Below, one piece after another: positions 8,161 through 17,564 of a stretch of DNA of 45,629 nucleotides (the stretch's first letter is position 1; each line of letters starts with the position of its first letter). The DNA is from JBGAWK01 sp044227665. Lineage in GTDB: Bacteria > Bacteroidota > Bacteroidia > Chitinophagales > JADIYW01. The translations under genes were made by a program, and so were the position numbers. Below the pieces are notes generated by a model. That model was not told where the DNA came from and searched no databases. It was given only the letters and a program-made list of their open reading frames with translations. The stretch spans positions 1 to 45,629 of the forward strand of contig JBGAWK010000015.1 in assembly GCA_044227665.1 (NCBI GenBank). Reading direction: 5' to 3'.

Positions 8161-9486
8161 ATGCTTGATATACCAGTGACTCTATTTTGGTTTCGCAGAG
8201 ATCTTAGATTATATGACAATCAGGGGCTTTATCAAGCATTAAAGTCTGGAATGCCAGTTCTGAGTATATTTATTTTTGATAGAAATATTTTAGATAAACT
8301 TAAAGATAATGCTTCTCCGCAATTAGACAAAAGGGTAATTTTTATTCACGAAGCCATAAGAAAATTAAAGGAAGAGCTCGTTTCAACGGGAAGTGATTTG
8401 CTGGTTTTTTATGACGAACCCTTGGCAGTATTTCAGCAAGTTTTGAAAAATTATGATGTAAAGAGTGTTTATACAAATCATGATTATGAACCGTATGCTA
8501 CAGCTAGAGATAATACCATAAAGAGCTATTTAGAAGAACAAAGTATTTCATTTCATTCTTTTAAAGACCAATGCATATTCGAAAAAAATGAAGTTATAAA
8601 AAGTGATGGTACACCCTATACTGTATTTACCCCATATAGCAAAAAATGGCTGGCATGTTTAGATGAATCAGGTATCATTATATTTGATACAGAAAAGTTA
8701 TTTGTAAATTTTTGTAAGACACCAGATGTTAGCCAATTAATATCTCTTCAAGAGATGGGATTTGAAGAAATAAAACTAGATTTTCCTGCACATACTTTGA
8801 CTATAGATACAATAAAAAAGTATGGAGAACTCAGGGATTTTCCAGCATCGGAAGGCACGAGCAAGTTAGGAATACATCTTAGGTTTGGCACAATAAGTAT
8901 TCGATATTTGTTGAAATATACAATAGAGAATGGCGGTTCTGACTTTGTTAATGAATTGATTTGGAGAGATTTTTATATGATGATATTATTTAATTTTCCA
9001 CATGTCGTCAATAAATCGTTCAAAAGCGATTATGATAATATTCAGTGGATAAATGATGAAAGGTTTTTTCACCTATGGTGTGAGGGGCGTACTGGATTTC
9101 CAATTGTAGATGCAGGAATGAGAGAGCTGAACACTACGGGATATATGCATAATAGGGTAAGGATGATAGTGGCAAGTTTCTTGGTAAAAGACTTATTAAT
9201 AGACTGGCGATGGGGAGAGTCGTACTTCGCTAAGATGTTGCTTGACTATGAATTGTCATCTAATAATGGAGGCTGGCAGTGGGCCGCCAGCAGTGGATGT
9301 GATGCTGCACCCTACTTTAGAGTTTTCAACCCAGAGCTTCAGGCTAAGAAATTTGATCCTAAAGGTATATATATCCGTAAGTGGATACCAGAGTTTGATA
9401 GTTTACAGTATCCTGTTCCTATGATTAATCATGCATTTGCGAAGGAAAGAACTTTAAAGGTTTTTTCTGCTGCTTTGAAGAAATAG
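8161..9486 (+). CDS. Deoxyribodipyrimidine photolyase/cryptochrome family
   Basis: Light-driven repair of UV-induced pyrimidine dimers using FADH-. The N-terminal alpha/beta antenna domain begins with TLFWFRRDLRLYDNQGL. The helical FAD domain includes EGRTGFPIVDAGMREL near residue 308, then MHNRVRM, and LSSNNGGWQWAASSG with CDAAPYFRVFNP. These are the signatures of class I CPD photolyases, and tryptophans for the electron chain are present. The 441-residue length lacks any extended cryptochrome tail. It follows the GHMP kinase after 31 bp and may be in the same transcript. A cryptochrome-like sensor is the alternative. Confidence 0.93.
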   Translation: MLDIPVTLFWFRRDLRLYDNQGLYQALKSGMPVLSIFIFDRNILDKLKDNASPQLDKRVIFIHEAIRKLKEELVSTGSDLLVFYDEPLAVFQQVLKNYDVKSVYTNHDYEPYATARDNTIKSYLEEQSISFHSFKDQCIFEKNEVIKSDGTPYTVFTPYSKKWLACLDESGIIIFDTEKLFVNFCKTPDVSQLISLQEMGFEEIKLDFPAHTLTIDTIKKYGELRDFPASEGTSKLGIHLRFGTISIRYLLKYTIENGGSDFVNELIWRDFYMMILFNFPHVVNKSFKSDYDNIQWINDERFFHLWCEGRTGFPIVDAGMRELNTTGYMHNRVRMIVASFLVKDLLIDWRWGESYFAKMLLDYELSSNNGGWQWAASSGCDAAPYFRVFNPELQAKKFDPKGIYIRKWIPEFDSLQYPVPMINHAFAKERTLKVFSAALKK

Positions 9487-9504
9487 GCTATTTTTATACA
9501 GAAA

Positions 9505-10332
9505 ATGTCAGAAATTGTACATGCACTCTGGATTGGTGAGCACCTTAGCCCAATAGAACAGTTATGCATACATTCATTTCTGAGGCATGGTTATACTTTT
9601 CATCTGTGGGTATATCATACGGTTCTTGGCGTTCCTGAACAAGTTCATATAAATGATGCTAACGAAATTCTTTCTGAAGATAAAATATTTAGGTATAAGC
9701 ATACCAACCAATTTGGACATGGCAAAGGAAGCCTTGCCGGATTTTCGGATATTTTCAGATATAAGCTCCTGTATGACAAGGGCGGTATATGGGTAGATAT
9801 GGATATTACATGTCTGAAAGCTATAGATATAGAGGGAGAATACTTATTCAGGTATCATGACAAAGAAGGTGTGGTAGGTAATTTTATGAAGTGTCCTCCC
9901 CACAGTCTTGTCATGAAATTTTGCTATGAAAAGGCTGCAGGAGAAGTTCATGCCGACAACAAAGACTGGATGCTTCCCTTGAGGATATTACGGGAAGGAA
10001 TTTACAAGTATAATCTCCAAGATAAAATTTACAATCTCTCCAATGAAGATTCATGGTTGGTGATTCTCAAATTACTCAAGGGCTTCCCTCATATCCCTAA
10101 TTGGTATTTTATACATTGGGTGAATGAGGAGTTTCGTAATCAGGGTATAGACAAGGCACATTTTTTAAAAAATTCTTACATGCATAAACTTTTGGAGGAA
10201 TATCATATTGCACACCAACTGATTATAGAACCTAAGGCAATGAGAAAGTATAAGTGGAATATTTCAAGAGTACATTATGCCTATTTACACTTCATAAACC
10301 TTTTCAGGAAAATATTTTCTACTTCCAGATAA
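9505..10332 (+). CDS. Glycosyltransferase, sugar-binding DXD family (GT32-like)
   Basis: Transfers a sugar from a nucleotide-sugar donor. The sequence has the sugar-binding DXD region FSDIFRYKLLYDKGGIWVDM followed by the metal-binding DMD at 98-100, which is typical of capsular polysaccharide/GT32-type enzymes (Gly_transf_sug). There is no signal peptide, so it is cytoplasmic or membrane-associated. The N-terminus HALWIGEHLSPIEQL is the usual first strand. It follows the photolyase by 18 bp. The 3' end overlaps the convergent FemAB-like gene by 14 bp. Acceptor and donor are unknown. Confidence 0.88.
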   Translation: MSEIVHALWIGEHLSPIEQLCIHSFLRHGYTFHLWVYHTVLGVPEQVHINDANEILSEDKIFRYKHTNQFGHGKGSLAGFSDIFRYKLLYDKGGIWVDMDITCLKAIDIEGEYLFRYHDKEGVVGNFMKCPPHSLVMKFCYEKAAGEVHADNKDWMLPLRILREGIYKYNLQDKIYNLSNEDSWLVILKLLKGFPHIPNWYFIHWVNEEFRNQGIDKAHFLKNSYMHKLLEEYHIAHQLIIEPKAMRKYKWNISRVHYAYLHFINLFRKIFSTSR

Positions 10333-11206
10333 AATGAACAGGCGTCATCTTGCCGCCAAAACTACGAAAATATTGCTCTACGCCTTTAAGCATACTACCT
10401 TCAAAATTGAACTGTAAGCCTCGGGATTTGGCAAAGAGAATGGCGTTCCAAAACAGCAAAGTCTTTGCACCAGTATCAGAGTGCGCATCATCATAGCCAC
10501 CAAAAAGATAATACACATAGGTGTCGTCATATACCAAAAATAGCGATGCCACAGCCTTATCCTGATGATAGGCGACGAAACTTTTCGCTGACCTGTGATT
10601 ATAAGCATTTTCCATGAGCTTCAATACGTAACTGTCATCGGGGATGAGGGGTGCTTGCTGCCGATGTAGGGATTGTTTTGCCAATTGCCATATTGCGATG
10701 TGATTGTCAATGTCAGATTGGACAGTGCATATTTTTGAGCTTTTTTTTATCTGTCGCTGTAGGCTGTTTTTTATGTTTTTCCATATCTCCTCTTCCGAAT
10801 TTTTTGTATCCAAAATATAAGTATAGTATGTGGTTTGCGAAAAACCATTCCAATAAAATGGCAAATGATTGTCTATAGAAGGAAATAATTTTTGTCTGTA
10901 TTCTAAGAATTTTGGCAGATGCCTACACAAGGCACTAAAAAGTTCATTCTCATATTGTCGCTGTTGGTAATGACTTATTCCTTCTGGCAATTGATAGACA
11001 GGGCCCAGATAGGGTGTGAGCAGCGGTTGGTATATTTTCTTTAATACTAATTTATGATGATAGCAAAAGGGTAGATATGCTGTTACTCCTTTGTAGGAAG
11101 CCATTACCACATCCCACTTGTCGGGAGATACTGTGCTAAGCCACCAAGGCTGTGCAAATATGGGAGCCTTATAGGATTCGCAATATTGAGAATATTCAGC
11201 TTTCAA
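10319..11206 (-). CDS. FemAB/GNAT-like acyltransferase
   Basis: A 295-residue protein of the GNAT-like fold found in many Bacteroidota, similar to BioF2/FemAB-type acetyl- or aminoacyl-transferases. Supporting segments are the N-terminal FAQPWWLSTVSPDKWDVV, the middle stretch EEIWKNIKNSLQRQIKKS, and the C-terminal SKSFVAYHQDKAVASLF...YYLFGGYDD...LLFWNAI...NFEGS. Its substrate is unknown; envelope modification is plausible given the adjacent glycosyltransferase. The only upstream start is a TTG at 11206, since the first internal Met is 35 residues in. It is divergent from the sigma-54 activator and overlaps the convergent glycosyltransferase by 14 bp. Confidence 0.75.
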   Translation of the reverse strand: MKAEYSQYCESYKAPIFAQPWWLSTVSPDKWDVVMASYKGVTAYLPFCYHHKLVLKKIYQPLLTPYLGPVYQLPEGISHYQQRQYENELFSALCRHLPKFLEYRQKLFPSIDNHLPFYWNGFSQTTYYTYILDTKNSEEEIWKNIKNSLQRQIKKSSKICTVQSDIDNHIAIWQLAKQSLHRQQAPLIPDDSYVLKLMENAYNHRSAKSFVAYHQDKAVASLFLVYDDTYVYYLFGGYDDAHSDTGAKTLLFWNAILFAKSRGLQFNFEGSMLKGVEQYFRSFGGKMTPVHFIWK

Positions 11207-11275
11207 AGGTTAAAATTATTACAAAAGTAATGCCTTATGCTTATGATTGGTAAACAATATGGTATTATAAGTTAT

Positions 11276-11283
11276 TACCTTTG
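11276..11283 (+). promoter_or_regulatory. -7 promoter box for sigma-54 activator gene
   Basis: TACCTTTG matches TAnnTTTG and ends 10 nt before the ATG at 11294. It lies downstream of an alternative ATG at 11237, which favours 11294 as the start. No good -33 TTTG was found. Confidence 0.45.
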
Positions 11284-11293
11284 TACCAGCACA

Positions 11294-12547
11294 ATGGAAC
11301 TACAATCACTAAAACAAAGATTTGGCATCATTGGCAACTCCTTGCAGTTGAATGTCGCATTGGATGTGGCTGTACGCGTTGCACCCACCAATCTTTCTGT
11401 ACTTGTCACGGGAGAGAGTGGTGTAGGCAAGGAGGCTTTTTCACAAATCATACATCAGCTCAGCCCGAGGAAGCATGAAAGTTTTATAGCCGTGAACTGT
11501 GGTGCTATACCCGAAGGCACTATAGATTCAGAACTTTTTGGTCACGAGAAAGGTGCTTTTACAGGGGCTCAGGATAAGCGCAAGGGATATTTTGAGACAG
11601 TAAATGGCGGCACTATTTTTTTGGATGAAATAGGAGAGATGCCCATAGGCACACAAGCACGCCTATTGCGTGTACTTGAGACTGGAGAATTTATCAAAGT
11701 AGGATCTTCGGTAGTACAGAAAACAGATGTAAGAGTATTGGCAGCCACGAATGTGAACCTGCCCAAGCTCGTGAAAGAAGGAAAATTTAGAGAGGACTTA
11801 TATTATAGACTCAATACAGTACCCATATTTGTACCACCGCTACGAGAGCGAAAAGAAGATATTCCTATTTTGTTCAGAAAATTTTGTATAGATTTTTCTG
11901 ATAAATATCGTACTTCACCTATCCAATTGGCAGAAGATGCTAAAGAACTTATCAGCAAATATTATTTCCCGGGAAATATCAGGGAGCTAAAAAATATTGC
12001 AGAGCAAGTTTCTGTATTGGCTACAGGGAAAGTGGTCACGGCACAGGAATTAATTAAATTTCTGCCCAATCCCAATGCTGCCAATACGATGCTTCAGACC
12101 GTTCCTAAGCCTGAGGATACTACGTATTCCGACAGGGAGATATTGTACAAGATGATGTTTGACATAAAACATGACTTGAATGATTTGAAGCGCTTTGTCT
12201 TTGCCATGTCCAGTGGAGGCAACTTTGATGCCTCAGGCATAAAATTTCCTGTCGCAGACTTGGAGTATAATGAGGAAAAGGAAGCACCCTTGTTGCCTTC
12301 TACCATTCATCCCGCATATAATGAAGTAGCCGTCTCCCAGCCCGTAATCATAGACCATGTACAAAACACGTATGAAGAGAGCAGTGTAGAAGATAATTTG
12401 TCTATCATGGAGATGGAGAAGGAGCTGATTATCAAAGCATTGAAGAAGCATCGCAATAAGCGGAAGGACGCTGCCTTGGACCTAGGCATTTCTGAGAGGA
12501 CCCTTTACCGCAAACTCAAGGAGTATAATCTCGAAGACAGCTTCTAG
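11294..12547 (+). CDS. Sigma-54-dependent transcriptional activator without receiver domain
   Basis: An AAA+ ATPase that remodels RNA polymerase holding sigma-54. The AAA+ domain occupies about residues 10-240, with Walker A GESGVGKE (40-47), the sigma-54-contacting GAFTGA loop (87-92), Walker B FLDEIGE (109-115) and arginine-finger region FREDLYYRLN. A linker of about 120 residues precedes the C-terminal Fis-type helix-turn-helix (KHRNKRKDAALDLGISERTL). There is no N-terminal receiver, GAF or PAS domain, so activity must be set by abundance or a partner. The length is 417 residues. Its stop shares four bases with the convergent pheS stop. Confidence 0.94.
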   Translation: MELQSLKQRFGIIGNSLQLNVALDVAVRVAPTNLSVLVTGESGVGKEAFSQIIHQLSPRKHESFIAVNCGAIPEGTIDSELFGHEKGAFTGAQDKRKGYFETVNGGTIFLDEIGEMPIGTQARLLRVLETGEFIKVGSSVVQKTDVRVLAATNVNLPKLVKEGKFREDLYYRLNTVPIFVPPLRERKEDIPILFRKFCIDFSDKYRTSPIQLAEDAKELISKYYFPGNIRELKNIAEQVSVLATGKVVTAQELIKFLPNPNAANTMLQTVPKPEDTTYSDREILYKMMFDIKHDLNDLKRFVFAMSSGGNFDASGIKFPVADLEYNEEKEAPLLPSTIHPAYNEVAVSQPVIIDHVQNTYEESSVEDNLSIMEMEKELIIKALKKHRNKRKDAALDLGISERTLYRKLKEYNLEDSF

Positions 12548-13563
12548 CCAAATTGCTGTAGGAATCTTACATCGTTTTCTGAAAAGAGGCGTAAGTCTTT
12601 AATTTGATATTTGAGCATAGTAATGCGCTCCACGCCCATGCCAAAAGCGAAGCCTGTATATACTTCAGGATCTATGTTGCAGTTGCGTAGGACGGCAGGA
12701 TCTACCATGCCGCAACCCAATATTTCTACCCATCCCGTATATTTACAGACATTACAGCCCTTTCCATGACAGAGGAAGCAGGTGACATCTATTTCGGCAG
12801 AAGGTTCTGTGAATGGGAAATAGGAAGGCCGTACTTTAATCTGCGTATCCTCGCCAAACATTTCTTTAGCAAAATACTTCAAGGTCTGTAGTAAGTCGGG
12901 AAAAGAAACATCTTTATCTATATACAATCCTTCTACTTGGTGGAAAAAGCAATGTGCTCGTGCCGAGATAGTTTCGTTGCGATATACTCTGCCGGGAGAG
13001 AGGATGCGTATGGGCGGTTTGTTGTTTTCCATGACGCGTACCTGTACTGACGATGTGTGCGTGCGTAGCACAATATCGGGATTTACATGTATGAAGAAGG
13101 TGTCTTGCATGTCGCGTGCGGGATGGTCCTCAGGCATATTCAGAGCCGTAAAGTTGTGCCAGTCATCTTCTATCTCCCTGTCTTCTACTACGTGAAAGCC
13201 AATCTTCCCAAATATCTCTATGATTTCCTCTCTAATAATAGAGATGGGGTGTCTGCTGCCCAAGGGGAGATTTACACCGGGAAGGGTAAGATCTGACACC
13301 TCTGTTTTCTGTGTATGCGTGGCCGTGGACTTGTGAGCATCATACTTTTCTTCTGCAGCTTGTTTTACCTGGTTTACTAATTGTCCATAAGATTTTTTTT
13401 CCTCGTTAGGTACATTTTTTATGGCTGCAAATAAGTCTTTAAGGATATTTTTGGAACCTAAGAATCTAATCCGGAACTTCTCGGCAGCATCAGCGTCGCT
13501 GAGTACTGTTTCAGAAATTTCTTGTAAATAGGTATTGGGCAACTCAAAATATTCGCTATGCAT
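12544..13563 (-). CDS. pheS: Phenylalanine--tRNA ligase alpha subunit
   Basis: Catalytic subunit of the (alpha-beta)2 PheRS that charges tRNA-Phe. Class II synthetase motif 2 is visible around RVYRNETISARAHCFFHQVEG, and motif 3 is GFAFGMGVERITML. An inserted Cys cluster (CFLCHGKGCNVC) suggests a zinc-knuckle, as is common in this phylum. The N-terminal coiled-coil tRNA-binding arm (about residues 5-80) is short. I prefer the ATG at 13563 (339 aa) over the TTG at 13590. A near-consensus -7 box (TACCTTTA, 13573-13580) ends 9 nt upstream. The beta-subunit gene pheT is not adjacent. The stop overlaps the convergent activator gene by 4 bp. Confidence 0.97.
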   Translation of the reverse strand: MHSEYFELPNTYLQEISETVLSDADAAEKFRIRFLGSKNILKDLFAAIKNVPNEEKKSYGQLVNQVKQAAEEKYDAHKSTATHTQKTEVSDLTLPGVNLPLGSRHPISIIREEIIEIFGKIGFHVVEDREIEDDWHNFTALNMPEDHPARDMQDTFFIHVNPDIVLRTHTSSVQVRVMENNKPPIRILSPGRVYRNETISARAHCFFHQVEGLYIDKDVSFPDLLQTLKYFAKEMFGEDTQIKVRPSYFPFTEPSAEIDVTCFLCHGKGCNVCKYTGWVEILGCGMVDPAVLRNCNIDPEVYTGFAFGMGVERITMLKYQIKDLRLFSENDVRFLQQFG

Positions 13564-13679
13564 AACAGTATGTAAAGGTAAGCATTTCAATATAATAGCT
13601 GCATTATTATGATTTTAATTCATGTATAGGTATGGAAAATTATTTCTAATTATAGCTATTAAAGGGTATATTCGTAGGT

Positions 13680-14798
13680 ATGAGATACAGAAGAATGCCC
13701 ATAGAAATAGAATCTCCCGAGGAGTTGGGATATGGCAATATACAATATAATTTGGCGGAAAGTTCAGTGAGGGATTTATTTTGGAAGGATCTACAAATAT
13801 CATTTGATGAATTAGTACTTTGCTATGGTGAGCATAGGGGAAGCCTACCGCTTAGGCAGGCTGTCATTGAGAGGCAGCCTGCCTTGCTTCCCCCTGATGT
13901 ATTGGTGACGCCTAGTGCTGCTACAGCACTTTTTATCATACACACCGCATTATTGGATGTCAACTCCCATCTGATAGTAATGCAACCCAATTATGCTACA
14001 AATTTAGAGACTCCGTATGCGATAGGCTGCGATACTTCATATATAGACTTTTCACTAGAAAATAATTTTACTTTAGATGTAGAAAAAATTATTCATACCG
14101 TAAAACCGACAACGAAATTAATAAGCATAACTACGCCACACAATCCTACAGGCAAAATAATTGATAGTACTGTAATACACACTTTAGGAGCTTTTTGCGA
14201 GAGCAAAGGTATTTATTTGTTAGTAGATGAGACGTATAGGGATCTGCAATGGGATGGTAGTTCTGCACCAAATTATGCGGCTACATTTGGTAATCATATC
14301 ATATCGGTAAGCTCACTATCAAAAGCTTATGGCGTACCCGGAATTCGTACCGGCTGGATTATAAGTAAGAATCTAGAGCTCATGAACATATTTTTGGCAG
14401 CAAAAGAACAGATATTGATATGTAACTCCGTATTGGATGAGGTGGTAGCATTACATGTATTAGTGCATAAAGAAGAGATATTAAACAAGACATTACAGTA
14501 TTTGCCAGAAAATTTCCGCATTCTCAATAGATGGGTGTCTAGCAACAATCTGATAGCATGGTCAGCACCAGAAGCAGGTGTTGTGGCGTTCCCGCATATA
14601 GTCGGAGATGTAAAAATTGACTTGGAAAAGATGTATCATAGCTTATATCAAGATTTTAAGACCATAGTAGGTCCGGGGCATTGGTTTGGATATTCCGACC
14701 ATTATATGCGTATAGGCTTTGGCTATCCTACGCCTGAGGAACTGGAGGTGGGTTTGGCAAATATTGCCAAATCTATAGAGCTGTCGTTGTTATCCTAG
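13680..14798 (+). CDS. PLP-dependent aminotransferase, class I/II fold
   Basis: A fold-type I aminotransferase-like enzyme of 372 residues. The PLP lysine lies in SLSKAYGVPGIRTGW, with the usual upstream TPHNPTGK and LVDETYRDL segments that hold the cofactor. The substrate is not evident; the N-terminal MPIEIESPEE and NLAESSVRDL segments place it in a subgroup often annotated only as aminotransferase or capreomycidine synthase-like. A near-perfect -7 box (TATATTCG, 13667-13674) ends 5 nt before the ATG, which predicts a leaderless mRNA. It is divergent from pheS, and its 3' end overlaps the convergent pcm gene by 9 bp. Confidence 0.88.
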   Translation: MRYRRMPIEIESPEELGYGNIQYNLAESSVRDLFWKDLQISFDELVLCYGEHRGSLPLRQAVIERQPALLPPDVLVTPSAATALFIIHTALLDVNSHLIVMQPNYATNLETPYAIGCDTSYIDFSLENNFTLDVEKIIHTVKPTTKLISITTPHNPTGKIIDSTVIHTLGAFCESKGIYLLVDETYRDLQWDGSSAPNYAATFGNHIISVSSLSKAYGVPGIRTGWIISKNLELMNIFLAAKEQILICNSVLDEVVALHVLVHKEEILNKTLQYLPENFRILNRWVSSNNLIAWSAPEAGVVAFPHIVGDVKIDLEKMYHSLYQDFKTIVGPGHWFGYSDHYMRIGFGYPTPEELEVGLANIAKSIELSLLS

Positions 14799-15434
14799 TC
14801 CTTTGAGCATAGGTACAAAACTAAAATCTTCCAAGATTTCAGTCTGAAGGTCATCGTCTGAAACTTTTGTGATGCGTTGCATCTTTTGAACTTCGCCTTC
14901 ACCGAGCGGTATTACCATAATGCCACCCACCATAAGTTGATTCAGTAATGTAGCAGGTATTTCTGGTGCCGCAGCAGTAATCAATATGCGGTCATAAGGG
15001 GCAAAGGATGGCAAGCCCTCAAAGCCATCGCCCTTGAAGAACTGGATATTTTTATAGCCTCTTCTTTTGAGGAAGTCTTTACTTTTTTCGTGGAGTGCTA
15101 CTATGCGTTCTATGGTATAAACTTTTGCGCCACATTCAGCGAGGACAGCAGCTTGATAGCCCGATCCAGTACCTATCTCTAACACTTTCATGCTAGGAGA
15201 AAGTTGTAGCAATTGTGTTTGGTAGGCAACGGTGAATGGTGCAGAAATCGTCTGTCCTCTGCCTATGGCGAAGGCTCTGTCTTGGTAAGCAAACTCTAAA
15301 AAGGCTTTATCTAAAAACAAGTGCCTAGGGACGCTATTAATAGCCTTCAAAACTTGATTGTCGGTGATGCCTTTTTCTCGTAATATTTGTATCATTTGCC
15401 TGCGCAATCCTTGATGTCTGAAGCTGTCTTCCAC
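14790..15434 (-). CDS. pcm: Protein-L-isoaspartate O-methyltransferase
   Basis: Repairs isoaspartyl residues in aged proteins by SAM-dependent carboxyl methylation. The 214 residues include VPRHLFL, the family segment GRGQTISAPF, the SAM-binding LEIGTGSGYQAAVLAE and ILITAAAPEIP. The start is a GTG at 15434 within the family's expected N-terminus (DSFRHQGLRRQM); an overlapping ATG lies in another frame. A perfect -7 box TACGTTTG at 15466-15473 (minus strand) ends 31 nt upstream. It overlaps the convergent aminotransferase by 9 bp. Confidence 0.95.
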   Translation of the reverse strand: MEDSFRHQGLRRQMIQILREKGITDNQVLKAINSVPRHLFLDKAFLEFAYQDRAFAIGRGQTISAPFTVAYQTQLLQLSPSMKVLEIGTGSGYQAAVLAECGAKVYTIERIVALHEKSKDFLKRRGYKNIQFFKGDGFEGLPSFAPYDRILITAAAPEIPATLLNQLMVGGIMVIPLGEGEVQKMQRITKVSDDDLQTEILEDFSFVPMLKGLG

Positions 15435-15493
15435 ATCCCAAAGATGAGGTATTATGATTTTCTACCAAACGTAGTTTATCAACAAAATATAGA

Positions 15494-17341
15494 TTATGGA
15501 TTTGGATGTCTCCTTTTGTAGTCAGCGATTTTTAGTGCCAATTTCTCGTCGCTCAAACCCATTTCCATCGCTTGTGAAAGAAAATCGTAAGCCTTTGCCG
15601 TATCTCCTTGATAAATTGTGATATAGCCTTTGTTTTCTATGGACACATAGGGGGTTGAAGGATTTTTTGAGATAATAGTGTTTATGGAATCGGCGGCACT
15701 GTACATCTTAGCTTTGCAGTAGGCATCTACAGTCTTATATTCTAAATCGAAGGCATGTGGAGACATTACATAACCCTTTACATAACTCCTGGCTGCATTA
15801 TGATAATCTTTATTCATGTGGAGGATTTCTCCAATATAGGTATAGCCTTCGACATTTGCGTAGTTTGCCAATCCTTTGTTGAGGTATGCAAAACTCTTGT
15901 CGGTTTCACCCTGAAAGAAGTATGTTTTACCTAAAAGATTGTTAAGAATATACTCTTTATCATAAACTTGTAGTCCTTGCAGCGCATAATATTCTACTTT
16001 GTCAAGATACTGCTGTTTGGTATATTCATCATTAGTCGCATTGGCTTCAGCTAAATAGTTTTGGGCGGCGATTCTATTAGCATCATAAGACCTTTTCAGA
16101 TGGGGCATATCTGCTTTTATCAAGGTGAGGATATCTTTCCAGTCTCTACTTCTTTGGTAGTCGAAATAGGTATATACTACAAGTATAGGCAGGAGAAGAT
16201 ATACATAGCTAAATTTTTTATAGGAGGAAAATTCAAAAATTCCTGCCCCCAATACCATACAATAGCCTAATGATGCAATGAATGTATGTCTGTCTGCAAC
16301 GATTCCTGCTACTGGAAGATATATATTTAGAAAAAATGCTATCGAAATAAGAAACCATTGTACACCAAATCCATAGATAGTTTTTTTTATAAAAAATGAA
16401 TAAATACTAAAAAAGAGTAAAATCAATAAGAGAGTATAGCCTATAAAATTCAGTATGTTATAGGGATTCTGAATATCAATAGTATTGTACCCAAAATAGA
16501 AGAAATAGTCAGTGGGAATAATATTGAACTTTAGATAATACAAAAAACTTACGCCTCCGGCACTCCATTTGGAAAGCGTAGTATCCGTCATCAAAGGATT
16601 CTCGTTATAGAATTCTATATTATTCTTAAAGTCTTCTTCCGTAAGAACTTTAGCTCTTTGGTTTTCATTTAAATTGGTGATAATAATAAGGTTTATTGCC
16701 AGTAGAAATATTCCTCCAACAATAGAATATCTCCATTTGGCTTTGTTAAAGCCTAAGAGTACTACGGGTATGATTAGCACATATACAGCATCTAATTTTG
16801 CAAAAATCCCCAAGGCACTAAAGAATAGAGCTACCAAGCCATAATAATATTTTTTATCATAGATGGCTTTAGCCCAAAATAGTAAAGACCATATTGTAAG
16901 GAGCATACTCAGAATATTGTCTCTACTCTTGAGATTACATACTACATTTGTGTGAACAGGATGAAAAAGAAATAATAGGGTAATGACTAAAGCAATCTTT
17001 TTGTCTTTAATGAAAGGAAGCTTAACTAGAAGAAGATAAATGGAGAAGCATAATATGCCATACAAGAGTACGCTTATTTTATGACTGAATGTATAATCAG
17101 GGGTTGGGTATAGAAATGTTTCGAGAAAATAACTCAATACCAATACGGGTCTGTAATCTGTCTTGTTGAATTTGGAGTTGAAAATCTCTTTTGTACCTTC
17201 TAGGAACTCTTTTCCATAAGGAATTTGGTCATAAATAAGGAAGTCATCTAGGTTCTGGCCATAGTTGAAAGTAAGATGATACAGCAAGCAGCTTGCAATT
17301 ACGCAAATTAGAAATACCCACTTGCTGTCTGTAATTTTCAT
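15494..17341 (-). CDS. TMTC-like polytopic membrane protein with C-terminal TPRs
   Basis: A 615-residue integral membrane protein. About ten to eleven hydrophobic helices fill residues 10-400. The first loop has NLDDFLIYD, an acidic pair like those of GT-C fold glycosyltransferases (TMTC/PMT O-mannosyltransferases), followed by the conserved KSRDNILSML loop. The C-terminal 180 residues are amphipathic repeats matching tetratricopeptide repeats. This layout (GT-C membrane part plus TPR tail) is that of TMTC proteins, so a lipid-linked mannosyl- or glycosyltransferase acting on secreted proteins is a reasonable guess, not a proof. A one-mismatch -7 box TAACTTTA (17346-17353) ends 4 nt before the ATG. 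Another sugar transferase is the alternative. Confidence 0.8.
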   Translation of the reverse strand: MKITDSKWVFLICVIASCLLYHLTFNYGQNLDDFLIYDQIPYGKEFLEGTKEIFNSKFNKTDYRPVLVLSYFLETFLYPTPDYTFSHKISVLLYGILCFSIYLLLVKLPFIKDKKIALVITLLFLFHPVHTNVVCNLKSRDNILSMLLTIWSLLFWAKAIYDKKYYYGLVALFFSALGIFAKLDAVYVLIIPVVLLGFNKAKWRYSIVGGIFLLAINLIIITNLNENQRAKVLTEEDFKNNIEFYNENPLMTDTTLSKWSAGGVSFLYYLKFNIIPTDYFFYFGYNTIDIQNPYNILNFIGYTLLLILLFFSIYSFFIKKTIYGFGVQWFLISIAFFLNIYLPVAGIVADRHTFIASLGYCMVLGAGIFEFSSYKKFSYVYLLLPILVVYTYFDYQRSRDWKDILTLIKADMPHLKRSYDANRIAAQNYLAEANATNDEYTKQQYLDKVEYYALQGLQVYDKEYILNNLLGKTYFFQGETDKSFAYLNKGLANYANVEGYTYIGEILHMNKDYHNAARSYVKGYVMSPHAFDLEYKTVDAYCKAKMYSAADSINTIISKNPSTPYVSIENKGYITIYQGDTAKAYDFLSQAMEMGLSDEKLALKIADYKRRHPNP

Positions 17342-17564
17342 CGCATAAAGTTACTTTTTTTCTATAAAACAAGGTTAAAGTTACTCCTTAGATATTAGTC
17401 AAAAACCTATTCCTTTTCTATTTCGTATTCTAGGTTAAACGAAATCCCGAAAAGAGTGTGCGAGATAGTAAATAACACATTATAGGTAGGTTCAATTTTT
17501 ATCTGGGAAGAAATAGGGTTTCCTAAAGCTCAAGAGATGACAAGCCTGAATAGTCTCTACCCAC

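Noticed and set aside
17405..17450. Nested short inverted repeats (AACCTA/TAGGTT and ATTTCGT/ACGAAAT)
   Set aside because: Arms of six to seven bases with long loops, no T-run and no position after a gene end; probably chance.
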